Positions 17,257-26,647 of a DNA stretch of 64,000 nucleotides are shown piece by piece; positions within the stretch are counted from its first letter, which is position 1, and each line of letters starts with the position of its first letter. The DNA comes from Microbacterium sp. 3J1 (GTDB taxonomy: Bacteria > Actinomycetota > Actinomycetes > Actinomycetales > Microbacteriaceae), in NCBI RefSeq assembly GCF_001049495.1, contig NZ_CDWI01000002.1:62001-126000 (forward strand), given 5' to 3'. Below the pieces are notes generated by a model. It worked only from the letters and a program-made list of their open reading frames with translations, made no database searches and was not told where the DNA came from. Both the position numbers and the translations under genes were made by a program.

Positions 17257-17886
17257 TCAGGCCTCGACGACCTCGCCCGTGAGCGGAACCCACGGCGCGC
17301 CGACCGTGCGACGGAACACGAGAGGGATGCCGCGTCCGTCGCGCTCGATGGAGTCGGACACCTGCAGGTGCAGATGAGGCTCCGTGCTGTTGCCGGAGTT
17401 GCCGCACTCGCCGATCCGTTCTCCGATGCGCACCCGCTGGCCGGCCTCCACCCGCACGCTCCCCGACCTCAGGTGAGCGAGCAGCACGAGGGCCCCACTC
17501 GATCGGATGACGACGTGGTTGCCTGCCACGGCGGCAGCCCCCGCGCGGATCCGCGAGGCCTGGGTGATGGCGTACCAGAGGGATGAGGCCCCCGCGCGAT
17601 GCGCCGCATGGTCCACCTCCCCGTCGTGCACGACGACCACCTCCCCGGCGGCGGGCGCGAGAATCGGTCGGCCGAAGCCCGCGAAGGCCGTCGGGGGCTC
17701 GCTGGCGACGACGCTCGCGAGGGTTCGCGGCGCGCTGCGACCCGTCTCGTCCACCGGGACGAAGTCGATCGCATACGACGTGCCGAACTGCGGCGTCCCA
17801 TGACTCGGCACCCGGGACGCAGGACTGTTCTGCACCAGCCACCGGCCGACGAACGGCAGTTCCAGCGCGAACGGCGTCTCGGTCAT
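17257..17886 (-). CDS. M23 (LytM-fold) metallopeptidase-like protein without signal peptide
   Basis: 209 aa. LytM metal ligands are present: His29 and Asp41 (HGTPQFGTSYAIDF), His138 (VLLAHLRSG) and the HxH pair His171/His173 (EPHLHLQV). GHVVIRSS-like and QRVRIGERIGECGNSGNS strands are typical. Most M23 enzymes cleave peptidoglycan cross-bridges outside the cell, yet this one starts MTETPFALELPFVGRW with no signal peptide or membrane helix. Its ATG overlaps the DUF1697 stop by four bases, so it is the third gene of the pncA operon. Its substrate and location are therefore uncertain. Confidence 0.85.
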   Translation of the reverse strand: MTETPFALELPFVGRWLVQNSPASRVPSHGTPQFGTSYAIDFVPVDETGRSAPRTLASVVASEPPTAFAGFGRPILAPAAGEVVVVHDGEVDHAAHRAGASSLWYAITQASRIRAGAAAVAGNHVVIRSSGALVLLAHLRSGSVRVEAGQRVRIGERIGECGNSGNSTEPHLHLQVSDSIERDGRGIPLVFRRTVGAPWVPLTGEVVEA

Positions 17887-18410
17887 GCGGTGAGCTCGGT
17901 CAGAGTGCGCAGCGTGCGCAGGTTCCGTGCAGTGCCCGCGACGCCGAGCGCGCGATCCAGCACTGCTGTGGTGAGCTTCGTGGACCGCACCCCGCCCTCG
18001 CCGTAGTCGATCCACAGCTCGTCGCCGATCAGGGCGATCCGCTCCCCCGACACCAGACGCGGGAGGAGCGCATCGACGGCGCCGGCGGCCGCCGGCCCGC
18101 CGAGGAACATCGCGTGCAGCATCTTCTCCGACGCGTCGGGGAACGGCAGCGCGTCGAGCGCCGCTCGCAGGTCCTCATGGGTGCGCACGATCACCGGGGT
18201 GTCCACGTCGAACTCCGCGGCGATCAGCGAACGAACCCGCTCGCTCGCGGCGCGCGGATCGGACGGATGCGCGCACACGATGTTGCCGCTGGCGATGTAC
18301 GTCGACACCTTTCCCAGCTCGGGTTCGAGGACCTCGCGCAGTCGCGCCATCGGCACCCGGCTGCGGCCGCCCACGTTCACGGCACGCAGCAGCAGGACGC
18401 TGCGCGTCAC
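17883..18410 (-). CDS. DUF1697 family protein
   Basis: 175 aa. The N-terminus SVLLLRAVNVGGRSRVPMA and the segment VSTYIASGNIVCA are the hallmark of DUF1697, a small cytosolic family of unknown biochemical role; LWIDYGEGGVRSTKLT is also conserved. It overlaps pncA upstream and the M23 gene downstream by four bases each, so the three are translated as one unit. Confidence 0.9.
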   Translation of the reverse strand: MTRSVLLLRAVNVGGRSRVPMARLREVLEPELGKVSTYIASGNIVCAHPSDPRAASERVRSLIAAEFDVDTPVIVRTHEDLRAALDALPFPDASEKMLHAMFLGGPAAAGAVDALLPRLVSGERIALIGDELWIDYGEGGVRSTKLTTAVLDRALGVAGTARNLRTLRTLTELTA

Positions 18411-18988
18411 GCAGCGCCGCTGTCGGCGAGCGCTGCTCCCGCGTGCGCGAGCTCTGCCAGGGCCGTCGCGCTCGGTTCGGCGGCGACACCGGCGACCAGG
18501 TCGGTGAGGACGCGCACCTGCACGCCGTGCGCGATCGCGTCCAGAGCGGATGCCCGCACGCAGTGGTCCGTGGCGAGACCGACGACGTCGGCGGAGAGGA
18601 TGCCGGCTGCGGAGAGCAGCCCGCCGACGGTCTCCCCGGATTCCGTGACCCCTTCGAACATCGAGTACGCCGGCGCTCCCTGCCCCTTGCGGACGTGATG
18701 GGTGATGGCATCGGTCACGAGCAGCGGGTCGTAGTCCGCGCCGTCGGAGCCCGCCACGCAGTGCACGGGCCAGCTGTCGATGTAGTCCGGTTCCTCATCG
18801 AAATGGCCGCCGTTGTCACCGTCGGCGTCGTGCCAGTCCCGCGACGCGATGATCAGCTCGTAGTCGCCGGCATGCGCGGCGAGATGCGCCGAGATCGCGG
18901 ATGCCACGGCATCCCCGCCTGTGACGGGCAGCGCACCGCCCTCGGTGAAGTCGTTCTGGACGTCGACGATCAGAAGCGCTCTGCTCAT
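18407..18988 (-). CDS. pncA: Nicotinamidase/pyrazinamidase
   Basis: 193 aa cysteine hydrolase that turns nicotinamide into nicotinate for NAD salvage. The catalytic triad is Asp9 (VDVQNDF), Lys101 (HHVRKGQ) and Cys143 (ATDHCVRAS). Metal ligands fit Asp51, His53, His62 and His76. ATG 18988 matches the conserved MSRALLIVDVQ start; the upstream extension is Arg-rich non-coding sequence. It heads the operon with DUF1697 and M23. Confidence 0.95.
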   Translation of the reverse strand: MSRALLIVDVQNDFTEGGALPVTGGDAVASAISAHLAAHAGDYELIIASRDWHDADGDNGGHFDEEPDYIDSWPVHCVAGSDGADYDPLLVTDAITHHVRKGQGAPAYSMFEGVTESGETVGGLLSAAGILSADVVGLATDHCVRASALDAIAHGVQVRVLTDLVAGVAAEPSATALAELAHAGAALADSGAA

Positions 18989-19031
18989 GCTTCGAGGGTA
19001 CGCCCGAGCGGACCGGCCGGAGGGAACCAGA

Positions 19032-19064
19032 AGGCCCCGTGATGTTCTTCGCATCACGGGGCCT
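19032..19064 (-). terminator. Terminator hairpin of tRNA-Thr
   Basis: A perfect 12-bp stem (19032-19043 with 19053-19064) and nine-base loop lie just downstream of tRNA-Thr on the minus strand. The tail TCTGGTTCC is only weakly U-rich. Confidence 0.75.
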
Positions 19065-19066
19065 GG

Positions 19067-19142
19067 TGGAGCCGCTTGTCAGAATCGAACTGACGACCTT
19101 TTCATTACGAGTGAAATGCTCTGCCGACTGAGCTAAAGCGGC
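19067..19142 (-). tRNA. tRNA-Thr (anticodon CGT)
   Basis: 76 bases with an encoded CCA. Acceptor GCCGCTT pairs with AAGCGGC. The D-arm has TAGCTCAGTCGG, the anticodon loop CTCGTAA gives CGT (codon ACG), and the T-loop TTCGATT is standard. It is upstream of pncA on the same strand, separated by a hairpin terminator. Confidence 0.97.
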
Positions 19143-19215
19143 GCGATCATCGATCTTACCCGAGCCGACGCCTCATCGCCAATCGAGCGATCCGGCATCG
19201 GCGGGCGTGCGGCGC

Positions 19216-20778
19216 TCACTCGCACCGCAGCCCGTCTTCGGGCACCGTGTCGTCGAGGAGGAACGCCTCCACGGCGCCGTCGACGCACGCGTTGCCCTTG
19301 TTGTAACCGGTGTGGCCCTCGCCCACGCGGGTGATGAGGACGCCTTCTTCGAGCTGACCGGCGAGGGACTCGGACCATTCGTAGGGGGTGGCGGGGTCGT
19401 TGGTTGTGCCGACCACGACGATGGGCCCTGCGCCCTGCGCGGTGATCTCACCGCGGGTGCCGGTCGGCGGGTACGGCCACACCTCGCAGGAGTCGGGACC
19501 GGACCAATACGGGGCGATCGTCGGAGCACCTTCGGCGATCTTCGCGTTCGTGGCAGCCTCGGCGGCCGGATCGTCCTCGACCGGGTAGTCCATGCAGTTG
19601 TACGCCCGGAAGGCCTCGCTCGAGTTGTCGATGTAGCTGCCGTTCTCGCGGCCGTTGTAGAAGTCGGCGAGCAGGAACGCCGTCGACGGGTCGCCCTGCA
19701 GCGCCTCGTCGAACGCCTGCGTGAGGTAGGGCCAGCTGTCGGCGGAGTACAGGGCGGCGATGATCGCGGTCATCAGCGCATCCGCGCCGAGCATGCGACC
19801 GTCGCCGTTCTCCAGCGGGACGGCGTCGACGCTGGCGAGCAGGGCCCCGAGGTCTGCCATCGCCTCGTCGACCGAGCCGTTGAACGGGCACTCCCCCGAG
19901 TCGAGGCAGTCCTGCATGTACGCGCGCAGCGCGGATTCGAAGCCGAGCGCCTGCGTCGCACCGACATCGAGCCCCGAGACGGCGGGGTCGATGGCGCCGT
20001 CGAGCACGAGCCGTCCGGCCTTCTCGGGGTAGAGCGACGCATACGTCGCCCCGAGGAAGGTGCCGTACGAGTACCCGAGGTAGTTGAGCTGCGTGTCGCC
20101 GAGCACGGCACGGATCAGATCCATGTCCCGCGCGGAGTTGATCGTCGTGATGAACGGCAGGATGCCGCCGCTGTTCGCCTCGCAGGCATCGGCGAATCGC
20201 TGGTGCCCCTCGAGGAGCTCGGCCTCCCACTCGGCCGTTCCGCGGGCCGCCGTGGGGATGGAGTAGAGGTACTCGTCCATTCCGGCCGCATCGAAGCAGG
20301 TGACCGCGCTCGACTGGCCGACGCCGCGCGGATCGAAGCCGATCACGTCGTAGTTCTCGATGAGGTCGGCGCCCACGGCGAACTCGAGGCTGTCGCGTAT
20401 GAGCTCGACCCCGCTCGCGCCCGGTCCGCCGGGGTTGGTCAGCAGCGAGCCCTTCGCCGTGTCCGTGCCCGTGGCCTGATGCCGGACGACCGAGAGCGTG
20501 ATCTCGCCCTCGCCCGGGTTCTCCCAGTCGAGGGGCGCCGTGACGTCCGTGCAGTCGAATCCGAGTCCGCAGTCGGTCCAGGCGAGGGTCTGCCCGTAGT
20601 ACGGCAGCAGCTCCTCCGCGACGCCGTCGGTGTCGGGCGCGTGGGTGACCGACGGCTTCGACTCCGCCCCTTCGGGGATCATCGCGTAGAGGCATCCGGA
20701 GAGCGCGACGGATGCCACGGCGAGCCCGGCGACGGCCCCGAGGGCTCGGCGGATGCGGGAAGTCGATCGATTGTTCAC
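19216..20778 (-). CDS. Secreted alpha/beta hydrolase lipoprotein (tripeptidyl aminopeptidase-like)
   Basis: 520 aa. The signal peptide ends in the lipobox VALSGC with Cys29. The hydrolase core has oxyanion NPGGPGASG (about 115-123), nucleophile Ser237 in GYSYGTF, Asp461 in TTNDPATP and His489 in GEGHTGY. The C-terminal third is the TAP-like domain of Streptomyces tripeptidyl aminopeptidases. It probably releases peptides from protein N-termini outside the cell. The GTG start overlaps the holB stop by four bases, so it is translated after holB, an odd partner for a replication gene. Confidence 0.9.
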   Translation of the reverse strand: MNNRSTSRIRRALGAVAGLAVASVALSGCLYAMIPEGAESKPSVTHAPDTDGVAEELLPYYGQTLAWTDCGLGFDCTDVTAPLDWENPGEGEITLSVVRHQATGTDTAKGSLLTNPGGPGASGVELIRDSLEFAVGADLIENYDVIGFDPRGVGQSSAVTCFDAAGMDEYLYSIPTAARGTAEWEAELLEGHQRFADACEANSGGILPFITTINSARDMDLIRAVLGDTQLNYLGYSYGTFLGATYASLYPEKAGRLVLDGAIDPAVSGLDVGATQALGFESALRAYMQDCLDSGECPFNGSVDEAMADLGALLASVDAVPLENGDGRMLGADALMTAIIAALYSADSWPYLTQAFDEALQGDPSTAFLLADFYNGRENGSYIDNSSEAFRAYNCMDYPVEDDPAAEAATNAKIAEGAPTIAPYWSGPDSCEVWPYPPTGTRGEITAQGAGPIVVVGTTNDPATPYEWSESLAGQLEEGVLITRVGEGHTGYNKGNACVDGAVEAFLLDDTVPEDGLRCE

Positions 20779-21932
20779 GGTGTCCTCCCGCTCGTGACCG
20801 TCACGAGCAAGCTCTCCAGGGCGAGCAGCGGTGCGACATTGCGCTCCAGCGACTGCCGTGTCTCGGCAAGGTGGTCGAGTACGACAAGCGTACGGGTCTC
20901 GGGCCAGGCGGCGGCGAGGGCTGCGAGCTCTTCGCGGAGTTCGCGGTTGATCAGCGCATCGTCTCTGCCGAACTGCAGCATCACGACGTCACGGAAGAGG
21001 GACTGCAGATCGGTGAGCACTCGGTCGATGCCGTCGCGGAGACTGCGGGTGGCACGCTTCTTCTGGTCGTCCTCGAGGGCCGAGATCTGCGTGCGCAGCG
21101 CGGGCGGGACGGCCTGACCTTCGGCGATGCCCACCGTGCGCAGCAGCGCGGCGCGCTCGGCGGCGTCGCGCTCGGCCGTCAACGCCTTGGCGTCGTCGGT
21201 CGCGGCCTGGATGATGCGGCCGGCGACGTCGACCGCATCGTTCACCCCTCGCACCCCGAGCACCGACCGCAGCGTCTCGTCGCGTCGGCGACGCGCGGCA
21301 TCGTCAGTGGCGAGACGCTGAGCCATGCCGATGTGCCGTTGCGCGTGCCGCGCGGCCTGCTCGGCCACGGCCTCGTCGACGCCTGTGCGGAGTGTGATGA
21401 GGCGCGCGACGTCGGCGACGTCGGGCTCGCGGAGACGGAGGGATCGCACCCGAGAGCGGATCGTGGGCAGCAGGTCGGCCTCGCTCGGCGCGCAGAGGAT
21501 CCACACGGTCTTCTCCGGCGGTTCCTCGAGCGCCTTCAGCAGGACGTTCGAGGTGCGCTCGACCATGCGGTCGGCATCTTCGACGACGATCACCCGGTAT
21601 CGTCCGGCCGACGGCGCGAAATACGACCGTTCGACCAGCGACCGCGCCTCGGCGATCGTGATGATGACCTTGTCGGTGCGAAGGGCAGTCACATCAGGGT
21701 GCGTGCCCGCGAGCACCTGCCGCATCGCCGCCTCGTCGTCGGGGTGATCGGCGATCAAGGCGGCGGCGAACGCATAGGCGAGGGTCGAGCGTCCGGAACC
21801 GGGAGGGCCGGTGATCAGCCACGCGTGCGAGAGGGCGGCCGGGTCGGATGCTGCTCCGCGGAGCGTCTCGACGGCGGCGTCCTGCCCCCAGACGTCGGCC
21901 CACGGAAAAGGGGCGGCGACGGTCTGGGGCAT
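20775..21932 (-). CDS. holB: DNA polymerase III subunit delta'
   Basis: 385 aa clamp-loader subunit. Walker A GPPGSGRST is at residues 42-50, the Walker B-like VIVVEDADRM near 115 and the SRC-like TIRSRVRSLRLR near 155. It lacks the Cys cluster of the zinc module found in DnaX. DnaX, delta and delta' together load the sliding clamp. The gene lies 108 bases downstream of tmk, the usual tmk-holB order. Confidence 0.93.
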   Translation of the reverse strand: MPQTVAAPFPWADVWGQDAAVETLRGAASDPAALSHAWLITGPPGSGRSTLAYAFAAALIADHPDDEAAMRQVLAGTHPDVTALRTDKVIITIAEARSLVERSYFAPSAGRYRVIVVEDADRMVERTSNVLLKALEEPPEKTVWILCAPSEADLLPTIRSRVRSLRLREPDVADVARLITLRTGVDEAVAEQAARHAQRHIGMAQRLATDDAARRRRDETLRSVLGVRGVNDAVDVAGRIIQAATDDAKALTAERDAAERAALLRTVGIAEGQAVPPALRTQISALEDDQKKRATRSLRDGIDRVLTDLQSLFRDVVMLQFGRDDALINRELREELAALAAAWPETRTLVVLDHLAETRQSLERNVAPLLALESLLVTVTSGRTP

Positions 21933-22040
21933 GCCCTCAGCCTAATCGGGAGGACCGACATGCGCGGCGATACGGACGATCGACGCGACAGCCGGGGGTG
22001 CGGACGCTGGTCAGCAGTGGTCTGCGGATGCAGCCGTCAG

Positions 22041-22703
22041 TCAGCCGAGAAGCCCGACGACGCGTTGCCTGATCTGCGCGGCGATGGCCTCGGGCGATGC
22101 CGAGGCGTCGAGCACGAGGAAGCGCTGGGGCTCCGCACGGGCGAGCTCGAGGTACGCGTCTCGCACGCGGGCGTGGAACTCGGTCTTCTCGGCCTCGAGG
22201 CGATCGAACGGCTTGTCGGCGGAATCCAACCGCACCCGCGCGGCCTCCGGCGCGAGGTCGAGGAGCACCGTGAGGTCCGGAAGGGCTCCCTCGGCGGCCC
22301 AGAGCGAGAGGTCGCGGATCTCGTCGCCGTCGAGCACGCGTCCTGCGCCCTGATAGGCGACCGACGAGTCGAGGTAGCGGTCCTGCAGCACGACCTCTCC
22401 TCGCGCCAGCGCCGGCCGCACGACTGTCGCGACGTGGTGGGCGCGGTCGGCCGCGTACAGCAGCGCCTCGGCGCGCGGAGCGATGTCGCCCCTGTGGTGG
22501 AGCACGATGTCGCGGATCAGGTGTCCGACCTCGGTCCCGCCGGGCTCCCGCGTGCGGACGACCGTGCGTCCCGCATCCGCGAGCCAGTCGGCGAGCAGGT
22601 TCGACTGAGTGGTCTTGCCCGATCCGTCGCCGCCCTCGAGGGTGATCCACACGCCGGAGCGCGCGGTCACCGAACGATCCTCAGGCCTGTCGGGTCCGCT
22701 CAC
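22041..22703 (-). CDS. tmk: Thymidylate kinase
   Basis: 220 aa, GTG start overlapping the topA stop by four bases. The P-loop EGGDGSGKTT is at residues 23-32, REPGGTEVG is the dTMP-binding segment, and DRYLDSSVAYQG carries the DRY motif. It phosphorylates dTMP to dTDP. A second GTG about 11 codons downstream would give a more usual N-terminus and cannot be excluded. Gene order topA-tmk-holB is conserved in many actinobacteria. Confidence 0.95.
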   Translation of the reverse strand: MSGPDRPEDRSVTARSGVWITLEGGDGSGKTTQSNLLADWLADAGRTVVRTREPGGTEVGHLIRDIVLHHRGDIAPRAEALLYAADRAHHVATVVRPALARGEVVLQDRYLDSSVAYQGAGRVLDGDEIRDLSLWAAEGALPDLTVLLDLAPEAARVRLDSADKPFDRLEAEKTEFHARVRDAYLELARAEPQRFLVLDASASPEAIAAQIRQRVVGLLG

Positions 22704-25567
22704 TCCGCACGCTTCGCGGCGTTCGCGGCGCGGGTGGCCGCAGCCTTCTTCGCTGCCGCCGAGCGCGCGGCCGCCTTCTCGGCATCCGTCGCCGGCTTCG
22801 TGGCGGCGGTCTTCTTCGCCGCCGGCTTCTTCGCCGCCGGCTTCTTGGCGGCGGGCTTCTTGGCGGGGGCCTTCTTGGCGGGGGCCTTCTTCGCCGGCGC
22901 CTTCTTCGCCGCCCCGCGCTTGGGCGCAGGGCCCTTGGCGCGCTTGTCGGCGAGCATCTGCACCGCGATCTCGAACGTGATGTCCTCGACCTTCTGGCCG
23001 CGGGGGATCGTGACGTTCGTCTCGCCGTCCGTCACGTACGCCCCGAACCGGCCGTCGCGGATGCGGATCGGCTTGTTGCTGACGGGGTCGGCCTCGAACT
23101 CGGCGAGCGCACTGGATGCGCGACGGGATCCGGCTCCGTACTTCGGCTGCTTGTAGATCTCGAGCGCCTGCTCGAGGGTCACGTCGAAGATCTGCGATTC
23201 GCTCTCGAGCGAGCGAGAGTCGGTGCCCTTCTTGAGGTACGGGCCGAAGCGCCCGTTCTGAGCGGTGATCTCCTCGCCGGTCTCAGGGTCGGCCCCCACC
23301 ACTCGAGGCAGGCTCAGCAGCTGCAGGGCGGTGTCGAGATCGATCGTGTCCACCGACATCGACCGGAACAGGGAACCCGTGCGCGGCTTGGGCGCCGTTT
23401 CCTTCTTCGCTCCGCGCTTCGGCTTCGGCGCCTCGACGACCTCGCCGGTGGCCTCGTCGACCGCGGCATCGTCGGACACCGGGTCGTTCTCCTGCACGTA
23501 CGGACCGAAACGGCCGTCCTTGACGACGATGACCTTGCCGTTGTCGGGATTCACGCCGAGCACGCGATCGCCGGCGACGGGGGCGTCGATGAGCTCCTGC
23601 GCCTTGGCAGCGGTCAGCTCGTCGGGTGCGAGGTCCTCGGGGACGTTCACGATCCGCGGCTTCTCGTCGGGCGCGTCGGGGTTCGCGACCTCGAGGTACG
23701 GCCCGTACTTGCCGAAGCGGAGCGTCGCGGTGTCGGTGATGGGCGTCGAGTTCAGCGCCCGTGCGTCGATCTCGCCGAGGTTGTCGACGACCTGACGGAG
23801 CCCCACCTGCGAGTCCGAGCCGTAGTAGAAGGAACGCAGCCATTCGACGCGTTTCTGCTCGCCCCGCGCGATGGCGTCGAGGTCGTCCTCCAGCGCAGCG
23901 GTGAAGTCGTAGTCGATGAGATCGGCGAAGTGCTCCTCGAGAAGGCGCACGACGCTGAAGGCGAGCCAGGTCGGAACGAGCGCCTGACCGCGCTTGGTGG
24001 CGTAGCCGCGGTCGATCACGGTGCCGATGATGCTGGCGAAGGTCGACGGGCGGCCGATGCCATGCTCTTCGAGGGCCTTGACCAGCGATGCCTCGGTGTA
24101 GCGGGGCTTCGGCGTGGTGCGGTGGCCCTTGGCCTCGGCATCCGACATCCGCAGCTCGTCGCCGACCGCGACGATCGGAAGCGACTGGTTCTCGTCGGCG
24201 TCCTTGTCGTTGCGCTTCTCGTCGCGACCCTCTTCGTAGGCCTCGAGGAAGCCCTTGAAGGTGTAGACGGTGCCGGACGCGGTGAACTCCGCCTTCTGGC
24301 CCGCGGCGTCGACATCGATCGTCACCGTGGTGGTCTCGTACTTGGCGTCGGCCATCTGGCTGGCGACGGTGCGCTTCCAGATGAGGTCGTAGAGCCGATG
24401 CTCCTCGCGGTCGAGCTCGGACGAGACGGACTTCGGCGTGCGGAAGTTCTCACCCGACGGGCGGATGGCCTCGTGCGCCTCCTGCGCGTTCTTGCTCTTC
24501 GACTTGTACACGCGGGGCTTGAGCGGCACCGCGCTGTCGCCGTAGAGCGCGACCGCCTGGCTCCTCGCCGCCTGCACCGCCTGGGTGCTCAGCGCCACGG
24601 AGTCGGTACGCATGTAGGTGATGTACCCCTTCTCGTAGAGGCGCTGGGCGACGCTCATCGCCTGCTTCGCGCTCATCGAGAGCTTGCGCCCGGCCTCCTG
24701 CTGCATCGTGGAGGTGGTGAAGGGGGCGTAGGGGCTGCGGGTTCCGGGCTTCGCCTCGACCTTGGTGACGGTGCCGGCACCGGCGGCATCGACGGCGAGG
24801 GCGAGCGCTGCGGCCTTCTTCTCGTCGAGGATGACGACGGCCTTCTTGAGCTTTCCGGTGTCGTCGAAGTCGGTGCCGCGGGCGAGCTGCCCGCCGTCGA
24901 CCCGGACGAGACGAACCCGGAAGCCGGAGGACGACGACGCGAGGGCCTCGACGTCCCAGTACTCGGCCGAGACGAACGCCATGCGCTCGCGCTCGCGCTC
25001 GACGATCATGCGGGTGGCGGCGGACTGCACGCGTCCGGCGGAGAGGCCCGTCTTGACCTTGTACCAGAGCACCGGCGAGACGTCCCAGCCGTAGAGACGG
25101 TCGAGGATGCGACGGGTCTCCTGCGCGTCGACGAGGTCGGTGTCGAGTTCGCGGGTGTTGCCGATGGCGGCCTGGATGGCGTCCTTGGTGATCTCGTGGA
25201 AGACCATGCGCTTGACAGGCACCTTGGGCTTGAGAGTCTCGAGCAGATGCCAGGCGATGGCCTCGCCTTCGCGATCCTCATCAGTGGCGAGCAGGAGCTC
25301 GTCGGCGGTCTTGAGCGCGCGCTTCAGCTCGGCGACCGTCTTCGTCTTGCGATCGGAGACGACGTAATAAGGGTCGAAGTCGTTGTCGACGTCGATCGAG
25401 TACTTCCCGTAGGCCTGCTTGTCAGCGGCCGGGATGTCCTTCTTGTCTGCCAGATCGCGGATGTGGCCGACCGAGCTGAGCACCTCGTAGCCATCGCCGA
25501 GGTAGCCCTGAATCGACCGCATCTTCGTCGGAGACTCGACGATGACGAGCTTCTTGCCTTCAGCCAA
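22700..25567 (-). CDS. topA: DNA topoisomerase I
   Basis: 955 aa type IA topoisomerase that relaxes negative supercoils. The Toprim domain starts KKLVIVESPTKM and continues ATDEDREGEAIAWH. The active-site Tyr318 is in GYITYMRTDS. Four C-terminal repeats carry FGPY-type motifs such as DGRFGPYVQ. The last 70 residues are Lys/Ala/Pro-rich repeats (KKAPAKK, KKPAAKK), a DNA-binding tail typical of actinobacterial TopA. TTG 25567 is chosen because AAAGGAC lies six bases upstream and the frame before it is atypical; an ATG at 25600 is the alternative. Confidence 0.95.
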   Translation of the reverse strand: MAEGKKLVIVESPTKMRSIQGYLGDGYEVLSSVGHIRDLADKKDIPAADKQAYGKYSIDVDNDFDPYYVVSDRKTKTVAELKRALKTADELLLATDEDREGEAIAWHLLETLKPKVPVKRMVFHEITKDAIQAAIGNTRELDTDLVDAQETRRILDRLYGWDVSPVLWYKVKTGLSAGRVQSAATRMIVERERERMAFVSAEYWDVEALASSSSGFRVRLVRVDGGQLARGTDFDDTGKLKKAVVILDEKKAAALALAVDAAGAGTVTKVEAKPGTRSPYAPFTTSTMQQEAGRKLSMSAKQAMSVAQRLYEKGYITYMRTDSVALSTQAVQAARSQAVALYGDSAVPLKPRVYKSKSKNAQEAHEAIRPSGENFRTPKSVSSELDREEHRLYDLIWKRTVASQMADAKYETTTVTIDVDAAGQKAEFTASGTVYTFKGFLEAYEEGRDEKRNDKDADENQSLPIVAVGDELRMSDAEAKGHRTTPKPRYTEASLVKALEEHGIGRPSTFASIIGTVIDRGYATKRGQALVPTWLAFSVVRLLEEHFADLIDYDFTAALEDDLDAIARGEQKRVEWLRSFYYGSDSQVGLRQVVDNLGEIDARALNSTPITDTATLRFGKYGPYLEVANPDAPDEKPRIVNVPEDLAPDELTAAKAQELIDAPVAGDRVLGVNPDNGKVIVVKDGRFGPYVQENDPVSDDAAVDEATGEVVEAPKPKRGAKKETAPKPRTGSLFRSMSVDTIDLDTALQLLSLPRVVGADPETGEEITAQNGRFGPYLKKGTDSRSLESESQIFDVTLEQALEIYKQPKYGAGSRRASSALAEFEADPVSNKPIRIRDGRFGAYVTDGETNVTIPRGQKVEDITFEIAVQMLADKRAKGPAPKRGAAKKAPAKKAPAKKAPAKKPAAKKPAAKKPAAKKTAATKPATDAEKAAARSAAAKKAAATRAANAAKRAE

Positions 25568-25665
25568 GGGTTCGTCCTTTCTTCGAAGCACACCATACAC
25601 ACCACCGTGATGGGTTGCTCACGGAGGTCGCCTGCGTTTTCGCCGGAGAGTGGCTCGCGCCGCCG

Positions 25666-25995
25666 TCAGCTCCCCTCGGGTGGCCCTGCTCGGGCTCGGG
25701 AGACGGCAGCGAGTCCAGCGTACGCCGCCTCGACCTGCACGGTCGCCGCGAAGCCCTCGACCGAGCACGCGGTCAGAGTGGTGCGGGACGCCGCCGCGAC
25801 CCGGGCGGCGAGGGCGCACGGTGCGTCCGACGCGGGGACGGCGCCGCTCGCCGCATCGGCCGCGGCGAGCGCGGCGGCATCAGCCGCACCCGCCGCGCGC
25901 TGCGCCGTGACCGCGGCGCCACCGACCGCGGCGAGACCGAGCGAGAGGGCGGCCGCCACGGCGAGGACGCCCGCTGCGAGCGCTGAGCCCGCCAT
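25666..25995 (-). CDS. Rv3654c-like TadE-type protein
   Basis: 109 aa. It starts MAGSALAAGVLAVAAALSLGL, a single hydrophobic pilin-like helix right at the N-terminus, followed by a small secreted domain rich in Ala with two Cys (DAPCALAAR and TLTACSVE) that could form a disulfide. Family members are the last gene of actinobacterial tad clusters and are exported by the Tad apparatus. The start has GGAAGAG upstream. It follows the TadE gene by 28 bases. Confidence 0.8.
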   Translation of the reverse strand: MAGSALAAGVLAVAAALSLGLAAVGGAAVTAQRAAGAADAAALAAADAASGAVPASDAPCALAARVAAASRTTLTACSVEGFAATVQVEAAYAGLAAVSRARAGPPEGS

Positions 25996-26023
25996 CAGCT
26001 CTTCCCACAGACAGTGGACGGCA

Positions 26024-26392
26024 TCACAGCCCTCCGCCGAGCGCACAGCTGGACGCGTGGAGCGGCACCCGGATGATCGCGCCGACGGCGACCTCGGCGC
26101 GCGCGGTGACGCACACGAGGTCGCCCGAGCCGCCGCTGGACAGGCGCGCGCCGGGCACGGCGGTGGCGACGACATGACGCGCGTCACCCTCGCTCTGCCC
26201 GCGTCCGAGCAGCCGTGCCGCGTCTGCGGCGGCATCCTGGAGTGCGACCTGCTGGGCGGCCGCGCCGAGCGCCGCGGCCCCGAGGAGGAGCGTCAGCACG
26301 ACGGCCGGGAGTGCGAGCGCGAGCTCGGCCGCCACCGACCCTCTGTCCTGGTCGCCCTCTCCGGAGGGCACGAGTGCTCGCATCGTCATCAC
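26024..26392 (-). CDS. TadE-like minor pilin
   Basis: 122 aa. A short basic/acidic N-terminus (DQDRGSVAAELALALP) resembles the TadE prepilin site. A hydrophobic helix of about 24 residues and a Cys-containing exported domain (LVCVTARAEV, HASSCALGG) follow. It would be a minor pilin of the Flp/Tad pilus. Its ATG overlaps the DUF4244 stop by four bases, which fixes the start. Confidence 0.82.
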   Translation of the reverse strand: MMTMRALVPSGEGDQDRGSVAAELALALPAVVLTLLLGAAALGAAAQQVALQDAAADAARLLGRGQSEGDARHVVATAVPGARLSSGGSGDLVCVTARAEVAVGAIIRVPLHASSCALGGGL

Positions 26393-26595
26393 GACACCGT
26401 GAGAGCCCGACGCACGAGGTCGGTGAGGATGCCGCGGACCTCGCCGGACCGCAGGATCACGACGAGGAGGCCGGCGAAGGCCACGGCGGCCATCGTCGTG
26501 ATCGCGTACTCGGCGGTCGCTGCGCCCGTGTCGTCGCCGAAGAGCCCGGCGGCACGCCGCCGCGTCAGCGTCGGGATGGTGGTGATGGTGCTCAT
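26389..26595 (-). CDS. DUF4244 Flp-type pilin
   Basis: 68 aa. TGAATAEYAITTMAAVAFAG is a Flp prepilin motif with Glu at +5 of the mature form, followed by one hydrophobic helix and a short charged tail GEVRGILTDLVRRAL. This is the likely major pilin subunit. GAAGGAAC lies at proper distance from ATG 26595. It is 52 bases downstream of the F protein gene. Confidence 0.88.
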   Translation of the reverse strand: MSTITTIPTLTRRRAAGLFGDDTGAATAEYAITTMAAVAFAGLLVVILRSGEVRGILTDLVRRALTVS

Positions 26596-26647
26596 GGTGT
26601 TCCTTCTTTCTCTGTGTGGACGCCTGTGCATCCGGTGGTCCCGGCCG

